From the NCBI RefSeq assembly GCF_006715635.1, contig NZ_VFNP01000002.1:2542001-2606000 (forward strand): DNA of 64,000 nucleotides, in the 5' to 3' direction. A model generated the notes under the pieces. That model had not been told where the DNA came from, ran no database searches, and saw only the letters and a program-made list of their open reading frames with translations. This DNA comes from Streptomyces sp. SLBN-118. Lineage in GTDB: Bacteria; Actinomycetota; Actinomycetes; Streptomycetales; Streptomycetaceae. Position numbers and translations under genes: made by a program. This document shows, in pieces, positions 55,504 through 64,000 of this stretch; positions within the stretch are counted from its first letter, which is position 1, and every line of letters begins with the position of its first letter.

Positions 55504-57567
55504 CTACTTGATCGCCTTGTCGACAACGTTCAGTACGAGCTCGTTGGCCGCGCTGTAGAAGACCTTCACCGCGACCCGTTCCTGCGGCTTGCCGCCCAGT
55601 CTGCGGACCACGGCGCGCAGGGTCCCCAGGGAACGCCTCCTGCGCAGGTCGACGGCGGGATACGGCAGGAGGGAACCCTTCTCCACCACGTCGTCCAGGA
55701 CCCGCGCGAGCCTGACCGGCTCCTCGTCGGGCGCATAGCGCAGCCACAGGTCCCAGACGTCGTGCGCGTCTGCCCGGCGGTCCGCCGGAGCCGCGCACGG
55801 GACGCTGGCCCGGAAGCCGTCCGCTCCCTCGCGGCTTGCCGGGAACGTCAGCTCGGCGGGAGCCTTGCCGCGGCGGCGCAACAGCAGGGCCCGGTCGCCG
55901 CCGGGAGTGCCCGGGGCGAACAGCCGCCCGGAGACGGTGATCCTCTGCCGAGTGAGCCGGATCTCACCGACCTCGGCGTGGACCGGCCTGACCCAGGACC
56001 GAAGGGAGAGCACTCCCTGCTTCACATAAGGGACAAGGGTGCGGACCGGACCGCCCGCGGGCGTACGGGCCGCGGCCCGCATCGAACCGCGCTGGTCGAC
56101 TGCCCGCGTCGCCAGCGCGATCAGCTCGCCGTCCGGCAGCTCCACCCGGCAGGTCCACACACCCTCCGGGAACCGGGCACCGGCGGGTACCGTCGCCCGC
56201 CCCTCCGCGTCGAAGGCGAAGCGCCTCGCCTCCACCGCGGCGTCCGGATGCGTACACACCAGGTGCAGCCCGGCATCCCGGCCGAGGGACCGGCCACCAC
56301 CGGGGATCAGACTGACCGTCAGCCCGCCGTCATCGGCGGCCAGGCAGTCCGCGAGGGCCGCGAACGGCTCCCCCTCCCCCGCCGCCGGTGCAAGGTGGCC
56401 CGCGTCGCTGCCCCGCGATGCCGTGGCCGCTCCCAGCTCCGCAAAGAGCTCCTCGTACTGCTTGGCGACCGGACCCGGTGCGAAGCGACGCGCGTTGCGC
56501 AGCGCGGCCGCGCCCATCCGGCGGCGCAGTTCCTCGTCGTCGATGAGCTTCAGCAGGGCTTCGGCGATGGCCTCGACGTCGCCGACCGGGACGAGCAGGC
56601 CGTCCACACCGTCCGCGATGATCTCCCTCGGGCCGTAGTCGCAGTCCGTGCTGACGACCGGCAGACCGCAGCGCATGGCCTCCACGAGGGTCATGCCGAA
56701 CGACTCGTGCCGCGAAGTGGAAACGGCGATCGCGCCCTTGACCCATTCCGGCTCGATGGGCGAGCGGGGACCCATGAGAAGGACGCTGTTGTAGAGGCCC
56801 AGCTCGTCGATCTTCCGGCGGAGCCGGTCCTTCTGGTTGCCCCAGCCGCAGATGCGCAGCGTCCACTCGGGCCGGGCGGCGACGACCTTGCCGAAGGCCT
56901 CGACGAGCACGTGGTACTGCTTCTCGGAGGCCAGACGCCCCGCCGCCACCACGGTCGTCCCCGAGGTGTCGGACGGCACAACCATCGGCTCGGGCACGCT
57001 GTTGGGGATGGCGAGCACGCGGGTGGCGGGCAGCGGCATCTGCGCGCGGTAGGAGGCGGCGTCACCTTCGGACACGGTCACAAAGGCGTCGAGCCGGGCG
57101 AGGTGGTCGTACATCTCGGCGCGCAGCTCGGGCTTGTGATGGTTGTGCGTCATGTGCTCCTGCCCGATGAGCACGGCGCCCTCGGGGCCGAACTGCGCGA
57201 CGTACGCCACGAGTCCGGGCCTGGTCCCGATGACCACATCCGCGTCGGAGCCCGCGTAGTGGGCCTGCACCCGCTCGTCGGTGAGCCGGCTGTACTCCTT
57301 GTAGCGCGCCTCGTTCCGGGGCAGCAGCTCGGCGGGCTCCAGGTACAGGGGGTGCCGCTGCTCGTTGGCCGGGGAGGCGGGGCGGGTGTCGACGAGGGGT
57401 ACGACGGTGATGCGCGGGTCGATGGCGAGGATCGGGTCGTCGCGGTGCCGGAAGACGGAGACGATTTCCACCTCATGCCGGTCGGCGAGTTCCTCGGCGA
57501 GGTTCAGCGTGGTCCGAATGGTCCCGCCGATGCCGTAAATCGTGTGGATGAGGAAGGAAATCTTCAT
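55504..57567 (-). CDS. GT4 family glycosyltransferase with C-terminal accessory domain
   Basis: A 687-residue glycosyltransferase. The N-terminal 400 residues have the GT-B GT4 layout: GIGGTIRTTLNLAEELA, RLASEKQYHVLVEAF and the EX7E motif in HESFGMTLVEAMRCGLPVV. The remaining 280 residues form a beta-rich domain found with teichoic acid and polymer glycosyltransferases, ending NELVLNVVDKAIK. The ATG (MKISFLIHTIYG) is 120 bp inside a longer open frame. It likely glycosylates the polymer made by the two downstream genes on the same strand (gap 193 bp), an inference from neighbours. Confidence 0.88.
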   Translation of the reverse strand: MKISFLIHTIYGIGGTIRTTLNLAEELADRHEVEIVSVFRHRDDPILAIDPRITVVPLVDTRPASPANEQRHPLYLEPAELLPRNEARYKEYSRLTDERVQAHYAGSDADVVIGTRPGLVAYVAQFGPEGAVLIGQEHMTHNHHKPELRAEMYDHLARLDAFVTVSEGDAASYRAQMPLPATRVLAIPNSVPEPMVVPSDTSGTTVVAAGRLASEKQYHVLVEAFGKVVAARPEWTLRICGWGNQKDRLRRKIDELGLYNSVLLMGPRSPIEPEWVKGAIAVSTSRHESFGMTLVEAMRCGLPVVSTDCDYGPREIIADGVDGLLVPVGDVEAIAEALLKLIDDEELRRRMGAAALRNARRFAPGPVAKQYEELFAELGAATASRGSDAGHLAPAAGEGEPFAALADCLAADDGGLTVSLIPGGGRSLGRDAGLHLVCTHPDAAVEARRFAFDAEGRATVPAGARFPEGVWTCRVELPDGELIALATRAVDQRGSMRAAARTPAGGPVRTLVPYVKQGVLSLRSWVRPVHAEVGEIRLTRQRITVSGRLFAPGTPGGDRALLLRRRGKAPAELTFPASREGADGFRASVPCAAPADRRADAHDVWDLWLRYAPDEEPVRLARVLDDVVEKGSLLPYPAVDLRRRRSLGTLRAVVRRLGGKPQERVAVKVFYSAANELVLNVVDKAIK

Positions 57568-57668
57568 CGCCGCTCCGTTCCGTGTGCCGGGGCGATACGC
57601 CCCACCCCCGGGTACAAGACGGTCATTGGGGGTGAGAGGTTGTGTCGCTTCACGCATAAGAGCGAATC

Positions 57669-57695
57669 GGACGGGTTTGTTGTCCAAGCCCGTCC
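57669..57695 (-). terminator. obgE terminator
   Basis: GGACGGGTTT (57669-57678) pairs with AAGCCCGTCC (57686-57695), with one G-U pair and loop GTTGTCC, 21 bp after the obgE stop. Confidence 0.7.
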
Positions 57696-57715
57696 GGCGA
57701 CCGGCACGACGGTCC

Positions 57716-59152
57716 CTAGAAGGGATCGAACTCGTCGAACTCCCTCTGCGCGTCGTCCCGTTCCGCCTCGCGGTCCCGGCGGCGCTGGGCCGCGGGGCGC
57801 GGGGCCTCCAGGCGGTGGTCCTCGCCGCGGCGGCCGAGCATCTCCGCGCCCGCCATCATCGAGGGCTCCCAGTCGAAGACGACCGCGTTGTCCTCGGGGC
57901 CGATGGCCACACCGTCGCCCGCGCGGGCACCGGCCTTCATCAGCTGGTCCTCGACACCGAGGCGGTTGAGGCGGTCGGCCAGGTAGCCCACGGCCTCGTC
58001 GTTGTTGAAGTCCGTCTGGCGGACCCAGCGCTCCGGCTTCTCGCCGCGCACCCGGAACAGGCCGTCCTCCTCCTGCACGACCGTGAACCCGGCGTCGTCG
58101 ACCGCCTTCGGGCGGATGACGATGCGGGTCGCCTCCTCCACCGGCTTGGCCGCGCGCGCCTCGGCGACGATCTCGGCCAGGGCGAACGACAGCTCCTTCA
58201 GGCCGGTACGCGCCACCGCGGACGCCTCGAAGACGCGGTAGCCGCGCGCCTGGAGGTCCGGACGGATCATGTCGGCGAGGTCCTGGCCGTCCGGGATGTC
58301 GATCTTGTTGAGGACGACGATGCGCGGACGGTCGTCGAGACCGCCGTACTGCCTCAGCTCCTCCTCGATCACATCGAGGTCCGAGACCGGGTCGCGGTCG
58401 GACTCGAGCGTCGCGGTGTCCAGGACGTGCACGAGCACCGAGCAGCGCTCGACATGGCGCAGGAACTCCAGGCCGAGCCCGCGGCCCTGGCTGGCGCCGG
58501 GGATCAGGCCGGGGACGTCGGCGATGGTGTAGACGGTCGATCCCGCGGTGACCACGCCCAGGTTCGGTACGAGCGTGGTGAACGGGTAGTCCGCGATCTT
58601 CGGCTTGGCCGCGCTGAGCACCGAGATCAGCGAGGACTTGCCCGCGCTCGGGTAGCCGACGAGCGCGACGTCGGCGACGGTCTTGAGCTCCATGACCACG
58701 TCACGGGCCTCGCCGGGCTCGCCGAGCAGCGCGAAGCCGGGCGCCTTGCGGCGCGCGGAGGCGAGTGCCGCGTTGCCGAGGCCGCCCCGGCCTCCCTGGC
58801 CCGCGATGAAGGTGGTGCCCTGACCGACGAGGTCGGCGAGCACGTTGCCCTGCCGGTCCAGGACGACGGTGCCGTCGGGGACGGGCAGGACCAGGTCCTG
58901 GCCGTCCTTGCCGGAGCGGTTGTCGCCGGCGCCGGGCTGGCCGTTGGTGGCCTTGCGGTGCGGGCTGTGGTGATAGTCGAGCAGCGTCGTCACCGACTGG
59001 TCGACGACCAGGATGACGTCGCCGCCACGGCCGCCGTTGCCACCGTCGGGGCCGCCGAGCGGCTTGAATTTCTCCCGGTGAACGGAGGCGCAGCCGTGGC
59101 CTCCGTTACCCGCGGCGACATGCAGCTCGACGCGGTCCACGAAGGTGGTCAT
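57716..59152 (-). CDS. obgE: GTPase Obg (CgtA)
   Basis: Essential ribosome-associated GTPase; in Streptomyces it also affects development. 478 residues. The Gly-rich Obg domain ([50 protein letters not shown]) is followed by the G domain: [12 protein letters not shown] (G1), [18 protein letters not shown] (G3) and [12 protein letters not shown] (G4). A C-terminal OCT domain ([18 protein letters not shown]) and a charged tail finish it. ATG 59152 was chosen over an ORF start 96 bp upstream. It lies 122 bp after rpmA across a strong hairpin, so its expression may be partly separate from the ribosomal genes. Confidence 0.97.
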   Translation of the reverse strand: MTTFVDRVELHVAAGNGGHGCASVHREKFKPLGGPDGGNGGRGGDVILVVDQSVTTLLDYHHSPHRKATNGQPGAGDNRSGKDGQDLVLPVPDGTVVLDRQGNVLADLVGQGTTFIAGQGGRGGLGNAALASARRKAPGFALLGEPGEARDVVMELKTVADVALVGYPSAGKSSLISVLSAAKPKIADYPFTTLVPNLGVVTAGSTVYTIADVPGLIPGASQGRGLGLEFLRHVERCSVLVHVLDTATLESDRDPVSDLDVIEEELRQYGGLDDRPRIVVLNKIDIPDGQDLADMIRPDLQARGYRVFEASAVARTGLKELSFALAEIVAEARAAKPVEEATRIVIRPKAVDDAGFTVVQEEDGLFRVRGEKPERWVRQTDFNNDEAVGYLADRLNRLGVEDQLMKAGARAGDGVAIGPEDNAVVFDWEPSMMAGAEMLGRRGEDHRLEAPRPAAQRRRDREAERDDAQREFDEFDPF

Positions 59153-59201
59153 GGGTGTGCCTCCAGTTAGGTACGGAATGTCTCTTGTGTAACAAGCGAA
59201 A

Positions 59202-59241
59202 GGCGGACCCGCTTCCCGGTCGACGGGAAGCGAGGTCCGCC
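59202..59241 (-). terminator. Hairpin between rpmA and obgE (attenuator or terminator)
   Basis: A 17-bp stem (59202-59218 with 59224-59241, one bulged A) with loop GTCGA, followed on the minus strand by TTTCGCTTGTT. It would end part of the rplU-rpmA transcripts before obgE. Confidence 0.8.
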
Positions 59242-59274
59242 CTCGCAAAGAAAACCGCTCTACGAGCGCCTGTG

Positions 59275-59529
59275 TCAGGCGACCGGAACGATGTTCACTA
59301 CCTTGCGGCCACGGCGAGTACCGAACTCCACCGCGCCGGCGTCCAGCGCGAACAGCGTGTCGTCCTTGCCACGGCCGACGCCGTTGCCCGGGTGGAAGTG
59401 GGTGCCGCGCTGGCGGACCAGGATCTCACCGGCGTTGACGACCTGACCGCCGAAGCGCTTCACGCCGAGCCGCTGAGCATTGGAGTCGCGACCGTTCCGA
59501 GTGGACGATGCGCCCTTCTTGTGTGCCAT
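59275..59529 (-). CDS. rpmA: 50S ribosomal protein L27
   Basis: Large-subunit protein whose N-terminus reaches the peptidyl-transferase site; 84 residues. The start [16 protein letters not shown] is the unprocessed form usual in actinobacteria, followed by [17 protein letters not shown] and [13 protein letters not shown]. It follows rplU by 14 bp on the same strand. Confidence 0.98.
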   Translation of the reverse strand: MAHKKGASSTRNGRDSNAQRLGVKRFGGQVVNAGEILVRQRGTHFHPGNGVGRGKDDTLFALDAGAVEFGTRRGRKVVNIVPVA

Positions 59530-59543
59530 CTCTCCTCAGTCCC

Positions 59544-59864
59544 TTACTTCGCAGCCGTGGGGATGCCGGTGACCTTGATCGCCGTGTACTGCTGGCGGTG
59601 ACCCTGGCGACGGCGGTAGCCGGTCTTGTTCTTGTAGCGAAGGATGTCGATCTTCGCGCCCTTGTGGTGGTCCACGACCTCGGCCGTGACCTTGATTCCG
59701 GCCAGCACCCACGGGTCGCTGGTCACGGCGTCGCCGTCGACAACGAGCAGGGTCGAGAGCTCGACCGTGTCGCCAACCTTGGCAGTGGAAATCTTGTCAA
59801 CCTCAACGATGTCGCCGACAGCAACCTTGTGCTGGCGACCACCGCTGCGCACGATGGCGTACAC
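59544..59864 (-). CDS. rplU: 50S ribosomal protein L21
   Basis: Large-subunit protein binding 23S rRNA; 106 residues. The GTG start ([14 protein letters not shown]) has GAGAGAGAT upstream; homologs begin here, and the 54-codon upstream extension is the leader. The conserved [15 protein letters not shown] and the C-terminal [15 protein letters not shown] are characteristic. The leader (59865-60000) contains the hairpin CGGGC-CGAA-GCCCG (59915-59928), possibly regulatory. Confidence 0.98.
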   Translation of the reverse strand: MYAIVRSGGRQHKVAVGDIVEVDKISTAKVGDTVELSTLLVVDGDAVTSDPWVLAGIKVTAEVVDHHKGAKIDILRYKNKTGYRRRQGHRQQYTAIKVTGIPTAAK

Positions 59865-60114
59865 GCGGATCTCTCTCTCGCTCGGAACGGGCCCCCTGAT
59901 GCCAGCCGCTCGCACGGGCCGAAGCCCGCAACGATCCGGAAGGATGAGCGGCCTCTCCTGACCGGCGGAGCCGTCGGGAGGGAGTTGCTCAGGGGTGGGC
60001 GTGCATGGAAACACACCGAGGGTCAAGGTTACGGGGCCCGCCCCAGGGGGTCAAACCGGGTCCCCGGCCCCCGTCTCTGGTGGATGCTCACGGCGGCCTG
60101 TTCAATATCAACTC

Positions 60115-61971
60115 GTGTCCCTGCGCTCCCTGATCACCATGCCTCGCATGCTCCGCCACGGCTCCGCCGTGGGCGCGGATCTGCCACCGGACGAGGCCGT
60201 CACCCTCGGCGCCGTCGCCGACCCCGCCCTGCGTGCCGCGCTCGCCGCCGCCGCGGACGGCGACGCCGCGCCCGCCCGCGAACTGCTCGCCGAGACCCGG
60301 TTGGGAGCCCAGTGGGAGCGGCGCAGTGCGTGCGTCTCGGAGCTCGCCGAGTGCGCCCTGCACAGCCCGGGCTGGCTGGAGGACTGGCTGGCGAAGTCGC
60401 CCGGCGACCCCGACGCGGTGCTGGTGAAGGCGGATCTGTGCATCCAGCAGGCCTGGGAGATACGGACCGGCTCCCGTGCCCGGCACGTGTCCGAGGACCA
60501 GTTCCGGGCCTTCTTCGCGCTCCTTGAGGACGCCGCTCCGGTCATCGCCGCGGCGGCCGAGCTGAACCCCACCGACCCGGTGCCGTGGGAGGTCGCGCTC
60601 ACCCACTCCCGCGGCATCCAGGCGCCCCGCGATGTGTTCGACGCGTACTGGGCCAAGGCCGTCGCCCGCGCGCCGCACCACTACGGCTGCCATGCCACGG
60701 CCCTGCAGTATCTGTGCGACAAGTGGTACGGCTCGCACGAGGAGATGTTCGACTTCGCCGAGCGGGCCGCCGCGGGGGCGCTGCCCGGCTCGAAGCTGCA
60801 CGCGCTGCCACTGCTGGCCGCGGTCGAGTACGAGGTGGTGTCCGGCGGCTCCACCGAGGACGGCCCGATCGACCGCGCGCGGGTCGAGGCCGCCGTGACC
60901 CGGGCCCAGGCGCTGTCGGGCTGGTACGAGCACGGCGACCCCGAAGCCGCCGGGTTCCGCAACCACCTGGCTCTGATGCTGATCTTCGCGGAACGCTGGA
61001 ACGAGGCCCTGGATGTCTTCCGGGCGATCGGTGTGCACGCCCGCGAACTGCCATGGGCGTACGTCGGCGCCAGCCGCAAGGAGTTCCTGGAGTTCCGGCT
61101 CGGCGTCCGGATGCAGGTCGCCTCCCAGACCCCCTTCTTCGGCCGCCCGCCGGGGCCCGCCCGGCCGGCTCCCGTACCGGACGTCCCTGCGCCGCGCTCC
61201 CTCGCGATAGCCGCGGCCCGTCCCCACGAGGTCGCCGAGGCGGCCCTGATGTGCGGTGTCTCGCTCCGTATCGCCCCCGCCCCCTCGGCAACGGGGATGA
61301 GCTACGTCGAACTCGTCCCCGACGCCACTCCCGGCAGACGCGCAAGCCTGTCGGCCGGCGAGGGGATGCTGACGGCGGCCGCGGACAACTTCACCACCGG
61401 TGAGAAGTGGCCCGCCCTGGTGGTGCGCCGCACCGCCGACCGCTGCGGCTTCACGCTGTTCCACAAGGGCAGGGCCCGCGCCTCCCATCTGTGGGACCCG
61501 GCGGCCCCGGTCATCGACCATGCGGAGGCCACCGCCACCGCGCAGGCCCTCGCCGCCGTCTTCCCCGGGGTGGACCCGCGTCCGCTGGTCACCCTGCTGC
61601 GCGGCACCAACAGCCCGGCTCAGCGGCAGTCGGACCTGGTGGCCGCGCTCGGGCTGCCCCCGCTCCCGGACGGCTTCGGCGAGCGCGACGAGATCCTCCA
61701 GGGCTCGCCCGGAGCCCAACTCCTCGCCAGGCGCGGGGTGTTCAAAGGCATCCGCGACACCATGTCGACGGACCTGGGCACCCCGGCCCTGCCCGTCCCC
61801 CGCCGTCGGCGCTGGTGGGTGCTGCGACTCGTGGGCCTGGCGATCCTCTTCCCCGCTGCGGTGTACGCATGGTGGTCCCCGGACGTGAGCTGGTACCGCA
61901 CGATCGTCCCGACGGCTGCCACGCTGTACCTGGCGCTCCAGCTCAGGAAGGCCCGGGCCCAGCGGCCATGA
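60115..61971 (+). CDS. Membrane-anchored TPR-like protein of unknown function
   Basis: A 618-residue protein from GTG 60115. An ATG in frame at 60139 is the alternative start; neither has a ribosome binding site, while CAATAT (60103-60108) sits just before the GTG, as in leaderless genes. Residues about 20-400 are helical and TPR-like (LAKSPGDPDAVLVKADLCIQ, AAELNPTDPVPWEVALTH, HLALMLIFAERWNEALDVF). After a Pro-rich stretch comes a globular part of unknown type, then one C-terminal transmembrane helix (VLRLVGLAILFPAAVYAWW). The gene is divergent from rplU. I do not recognise the family. Confidence 0.78.
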   Translation: MSLRSLITMPRMLRHGSAVGADLPPDEAVTLGAVADPALRAALAAAADGDAAPARELLAETRLGAQWERRSACVSELAECALHSPGWLEDWLAKSPGDPDAVLVKADLCIQQAWEIRTGSRARHVSEDQFRAFFALLEDAAPVIAAAAELNPTDPVPWEVALTHSRGIQAPRDVFDAYWAKAVARAPHHYGCHATALQYLCDKWYGSHEEMFDFAERAAAGALPGSKLHALPLLAAVEYEVVSGGSTEDGPIDRARVEAAVTRAQALSGWYEHGDPEAAGFRNHLALMLIFAERWNEALDVFRAIGVHARELPWAYVGASRKEFLEFRLGVRMQVASQTPFFGRPPGPARPAPVPDVPAPRSLAIAAARPHEVAEAALMCGVSLRIAPAPSATGMSYVELVPDATPGRRASLSAGEGMLTAAADNFTTGEKWPALVVRRTADRCGFTLFHKGRARASHLWDPAAPVIDHAEATATAQALAAVFPGVDPRPLVTLLRGTNSPAQRQSDLVAALGLPPLPDGFGERDEILQGSPGAQLLARRGVFKGIRDTMSTDLGTPALPVPRRRRWWVLRLVGLAILFPAAVYAWWSPDVSWYRTIVPTAATLYLALQLRKARAQRP

Positions 61972-62026
61972 ACGGGCCGCGGGCCGTATGCTCGCCGGGC
62001 GAAGCCGCGCACCGGAAGGCAGAACA

Positions 62027-62635
62027 GTGAACTACAGGGTCCAGCCCACCGCCCAGGTCGACGAGACCGCCGTCATCGGCGCCGGGAGCAGTGTCTGGGA
62101 GCTCGCCCAGATCCGCGAGGGCGCCAAGCTCGGCGAGGGCTGTGTCGTCGGCCGCGGCGCCTACGTCGGCACCGGCGTACAGATCGGCGACAACGTCAAG
62201 CTGCAGAACTACGCCCTGGTTTACGAGCCCGCCGAACTCGGCGACGGTGTGTTCGTCGGCCCGGCCGTAGTGCTCACCAACGACCACAACCCGCGCTCCG
62301 TCGACCCCGACGGCAAGCAGAAGCGCGGCGGTGACTGGGAGGCCGTCGGCGTCAAGGTCGCCGAGGGCGCATCGCTGGGCGCGCGCTCGGTGTGTGTCGC
62401 GCCGGTGCGGATCGGCCGCTGGTCCATGGTCGCCGCGGGCGCGGTCGTCACCAAGGACGTACCGGACTTCGCGCTGGTCGTGGGCGTGCCCGCCCGCCGG
62501 ATCGGCTGGGTCGGCCGGGCCGGTGTCCGCCTCGTGGAGCGCGAGGGCGAGCAGGGCGTGTGGGAGTGCCCGCAGAGCGGCTCGCTGTACGTGGAGAAGG
62601 ACGGTGTCCTTGCCGAGCAGGAGCAGGCGGTCTGA
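62027..62635 (+). CDS. Hexapeptide-repeat N-acetyltransferase (WbpD/WlbB-like)
   Basis: A 202-residue left-handed beta-helix acyltransferase. Hexapeptide turns are clear: AVIGAGSSVWELAQIREGAK, GCVVGRGAYVGTGVQIGDN and RIGRWSMVAAGAVVTKDVP. The VVLTNDHNPRSV loop and the closing VVGVPARRIGWVGRAG are typical of sugar-nucleotide N-acetyltransferases such as those for 3-amino-2,3-dideoxy-glucuronate. The C-terminal tail (VWECPQSGSLYVEKDG) is also shared by that group. Start GTG with GGAAGG upstream. No partner sugar genes lie nearby except the teichoic-type cluster about 5 kb away. Confidence 0.9.
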   Translation: MNYRVQPTAQVDETAVIGAGSSVWELAQIREGAKLGEGCVVGRGAYVGTGVQIGDNVKLQNYALVYEPAELGDGVFVGPAVVLTNDHNPRSVDPDGKQKRGGDWEAVGVKVAEGASLGARSVCVAPVRIGRWSMVAAGAVVTKDVPDFALVVGVPARRIGWVGRAGVRLVEREGEQGVWECPQSGSLYVEKDGVLAEQEQAV

Positions 62636-62658
62636 CCGGACGGCTTCCCCAAGCTGAC

Positions 62659-62689
62659 GAAACCCCCCGGACCCGGTCCGGGGGGTTTC
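62659..62689. terminator. Terminator between convergent genes
   Basis: GAAACCCCCCGGACC (62659-62673) is the perfect complement of 62675-62689. It separates the acetyltransferase from the propeller-like gene. Confidence 0.88.
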
Positions 62690-62704
62690 CCATGTCTGCC
62701 CGCC

Positions 62705-63838
62705 TCAGGCCCGGGTCCAGGCCTCCAGCGCCAGGCCCGACTCCGCCTTCTGGCGCGTGACCCGCAGCGTCCCGTCCGTACCGAACGCCGCCATCACGAC
62801 CCGGCCCCTCGCGTCGATCGCCAGCGCCGGAGCCCCCACGCAGGGCTCACCCGTCAGAGTCCAGCTGACCCCCGAGGTCTCGTCCTCGGTGGGATACGCG
62901 GCCAGCGCCGGGCGGCCGGTGTCGGCGTCGCGGTGCGCGAGGATCGTGCAGTCGTGACCGTCGACCGGGGTGCGCAGCAGCGCGACCGGTCCGGTGCCCC
63001 CACCGTTGCCGAGCGGGGCCGCGTCGGCGGTCGGGCGCCAGGCGCGAACCGTGTTGTCCCCCGCGTCGTGCCAGAAGTGCGTGAGCCGGTTGCCGCCGGT
63101 GCGTTCCGAGCTCAGCGAGTCGGCTCCGGCCTTGGCGGGGATGTCGTCGGCGCGCTGGAACTTGACGCCCGGCGTCTCCTGCTCCCAGCGCATGATGTGG
63201 TCCTCGGTCGGGATGAGCAGTTCCATCAGACCGTCCGGTGTCAGCGAGGCGGACACGGTGCCCAGCCCGCCGCTGCCCTTGAGGTCGGCCCACTTGTTCC
63301 ACTTGCCCGAAGGCACCTGGGCGCGCCCGCAGACGCCGCCGCCCGCGTTGCGTACGAACACATGCAGCGAGCCCTCGGCATCGATGACCGCCGACGGGAG
63401 GCCGATCTGCTCGGCGAGACCGGGGTCGTTCGGGTAGGGGGTACCGAGCGGATACCAGTCACGCACGGCAAGGCCGGACTGGTACTGCACGGCGTACACC
63501 ACATCGATGGCGGTCCGGCCGTCCGGGAGGGGCCTGCGGCGCAGGCCCACCAGGTGGACATAACCGTCGGCGCCCTGCGCAATGGAGAGATACGGCAGCA
63601 CCCCCCGGGCGGGGATGACGTCGGGCCCGGTCCACTCGGGGCCCCCGGGCCGGGTCTCGGTCCAGCGCAGCACGCCGTCCGAGCCAGGTGCGTACGCCGT
63701 GAGCCTGCCGTCCTTGCCGCGCACCAGCCAGCCGGTGGTGGGGGCCAGCGAGGTGTCCACGGTAGGTATCGGAGTGGCCTTTCGGCTCGGCGCCGCGTCC
63801 GAGCGACGCGCAGATTTCCGTCCGGACCAGACCGCCAT
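62705..63838 (-). CDS. Beta-propeller-like protein, possibly PLL-lectin type
   Basis: A 377-residue protein with repeating strand patterns (GWLVRGKDGRLTAYAPG, GVLRWTETRPGGPEWTGP, DGYVHLVGLRRR, EGSLHVFVRNAGGG, DGLMELLIPTED), typical of a beta-propeller such as the PLL-type lectins and WD-like folds. The N-terminus is basic (MAVWSGRKSARRSD) with no signal peptide, so it is probably cytoplasmic or exported by another way. The function cannot be stated. It is bounded by the terminator at 62659 and an AT-richer upstream region after 63880. Confidence 0.72.
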   Translation of the reverse strand: MAVWSGRKSARRSDAAPSRKATPIPTVDTSLAPTTGWLVRGKDGRLTAYAPGSDGVLRWTETRPGGPEWTGPDVIPARGVLPYLSIAQGADGYVHLVGLRRRPLPDGRTAIDVVYAVQYQSGLAVRDWYPLGTPYPNDPGLAEQIGLPSAVIDAEGSLHVFVRNAGGGVCGRAQVPSGKWNKWADLKGSGGLGTVSASLTPDGLMELLIPTEDHIMRWEQETPGVKFQRADDIPAKAGADSLSSERTGGNRLTHFWHDAGDNTVRAWRPTADAAPLGNGGGTGPVALLRTPVDGHDCTILAHRDADTGRPALAAYPTEDETSGVSWTLTGEPCVGAPALAIDARGRVVMAAFGTDGTLRVTRQKAESGLALEAWTRA

Positions 63839-64000
63839 GGCTCACCATCGTCTTTCGCGTGACCGCCCGCAAAACGTGCGCGACGATAGTACGACAGGTT
63901 TGCGGCACGAACTCCCGCCGCTCCCGGGCCCTCTCCCCTGCCTCGTAGACGGCCCGTTCACGAAATCGTTATCCAGAACACGCGCCCCGCGCGAAGGCCC
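63839..64000. other. Right end of the window, upstream region of the propeller-like gene
   Basis: 162 bp with no gene supported. Its relatively AT-rich stretches (AGTACGACAGG near 63888-63898 and AAATCGTTATC near 63963-63973) may belong to promoters. Confidence 0.4.

Overview
The window is a high-GC chromosomal segment, almost certainly from a Streptomyces or a close actinobacterial relative. The evidence is coding sequence with third positions almost always G or C, frequent GTG starts, 16S-type actinobacterial gene neighbourhoods (hrcA-dnaJ2, lepA/rpsT, comEA-comEC, leuS, rsfS-nadD, proB-proA, obg-rpmA-rplU), a tricorn protease, and long GC hairpin terminators. It looks like core chromosome rather than a plasmid or prophage; no integrase, transposase gene, phage structural gene or CRISPR array was seen.

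Left part (1-11.6 kb, mostly minus strand): the start of a HIT protein, tricorn protease, a small lipoprotein, a coupled nitronate monooxygenase/rsmE pair, and the hrcA-dnaJ heat-shock operon with a CIRCE operator just after its promoter. An MBL-fold/DUF3097 pair follows, then a 214-bp MITE-like element whose right end carries the stop codon of hemW. At 11.6-18.5 kb lies a signalling island: a SpoIIE-type phosphatase with an anti-sigma-like ATPase domain, divergent from a very large soluble hybrid histidine kinase built of tandem HAMP repeats, followed by a coiled-coil response regulator.

Middle (18.6-46 kb): an acyl-CoA ligase, lepA, rpsT, holA, an N-acetyltransferase reading in frame out of comEC, comEA, a DegV protein and leuS. 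leuS is preceded by a leader peptide with three consecutive Leu codons and a U-tailed terminator, which reads as a transcription attenuator. Next is a two-gene candidate membrane redox system (ferric-reductase-like protein plus a NuoF/ferredoxin fusion), then two identical tRNA-Ala(GGC) genes bracketing two zinc-ribbon microproteins, an MFS exporter and its divergent XRE/MmyB-type regulator. The rsfS operon follows, with nadD, an LCP/LytR_C-like protein, rsfS and a phosphatase that apparently starts at CTG overlapping the rsfS stop.

Right part (46-64 kb): an M48 protease, two related small membrane proteins, proA and proB (separated by a conserved hypothetical gene), then three genes placed between proB and obg that look like wall-teichoic-acid synthesis (a polyol-phosphate polymerase, a cytidylyltransferase-dehydrogenase fusion and a glycosyltransferase). 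obgE, rpmA and rplU form the usual ribosome/GTPase operon, with an internal hairpin before obgE. The end holds a TPR-like membrane protein, a hexapeptide acetyltransferase and a beta-propeller-like protein.

All functional names come from recognising motifs and neighbourhoods by eye; no database search was run.
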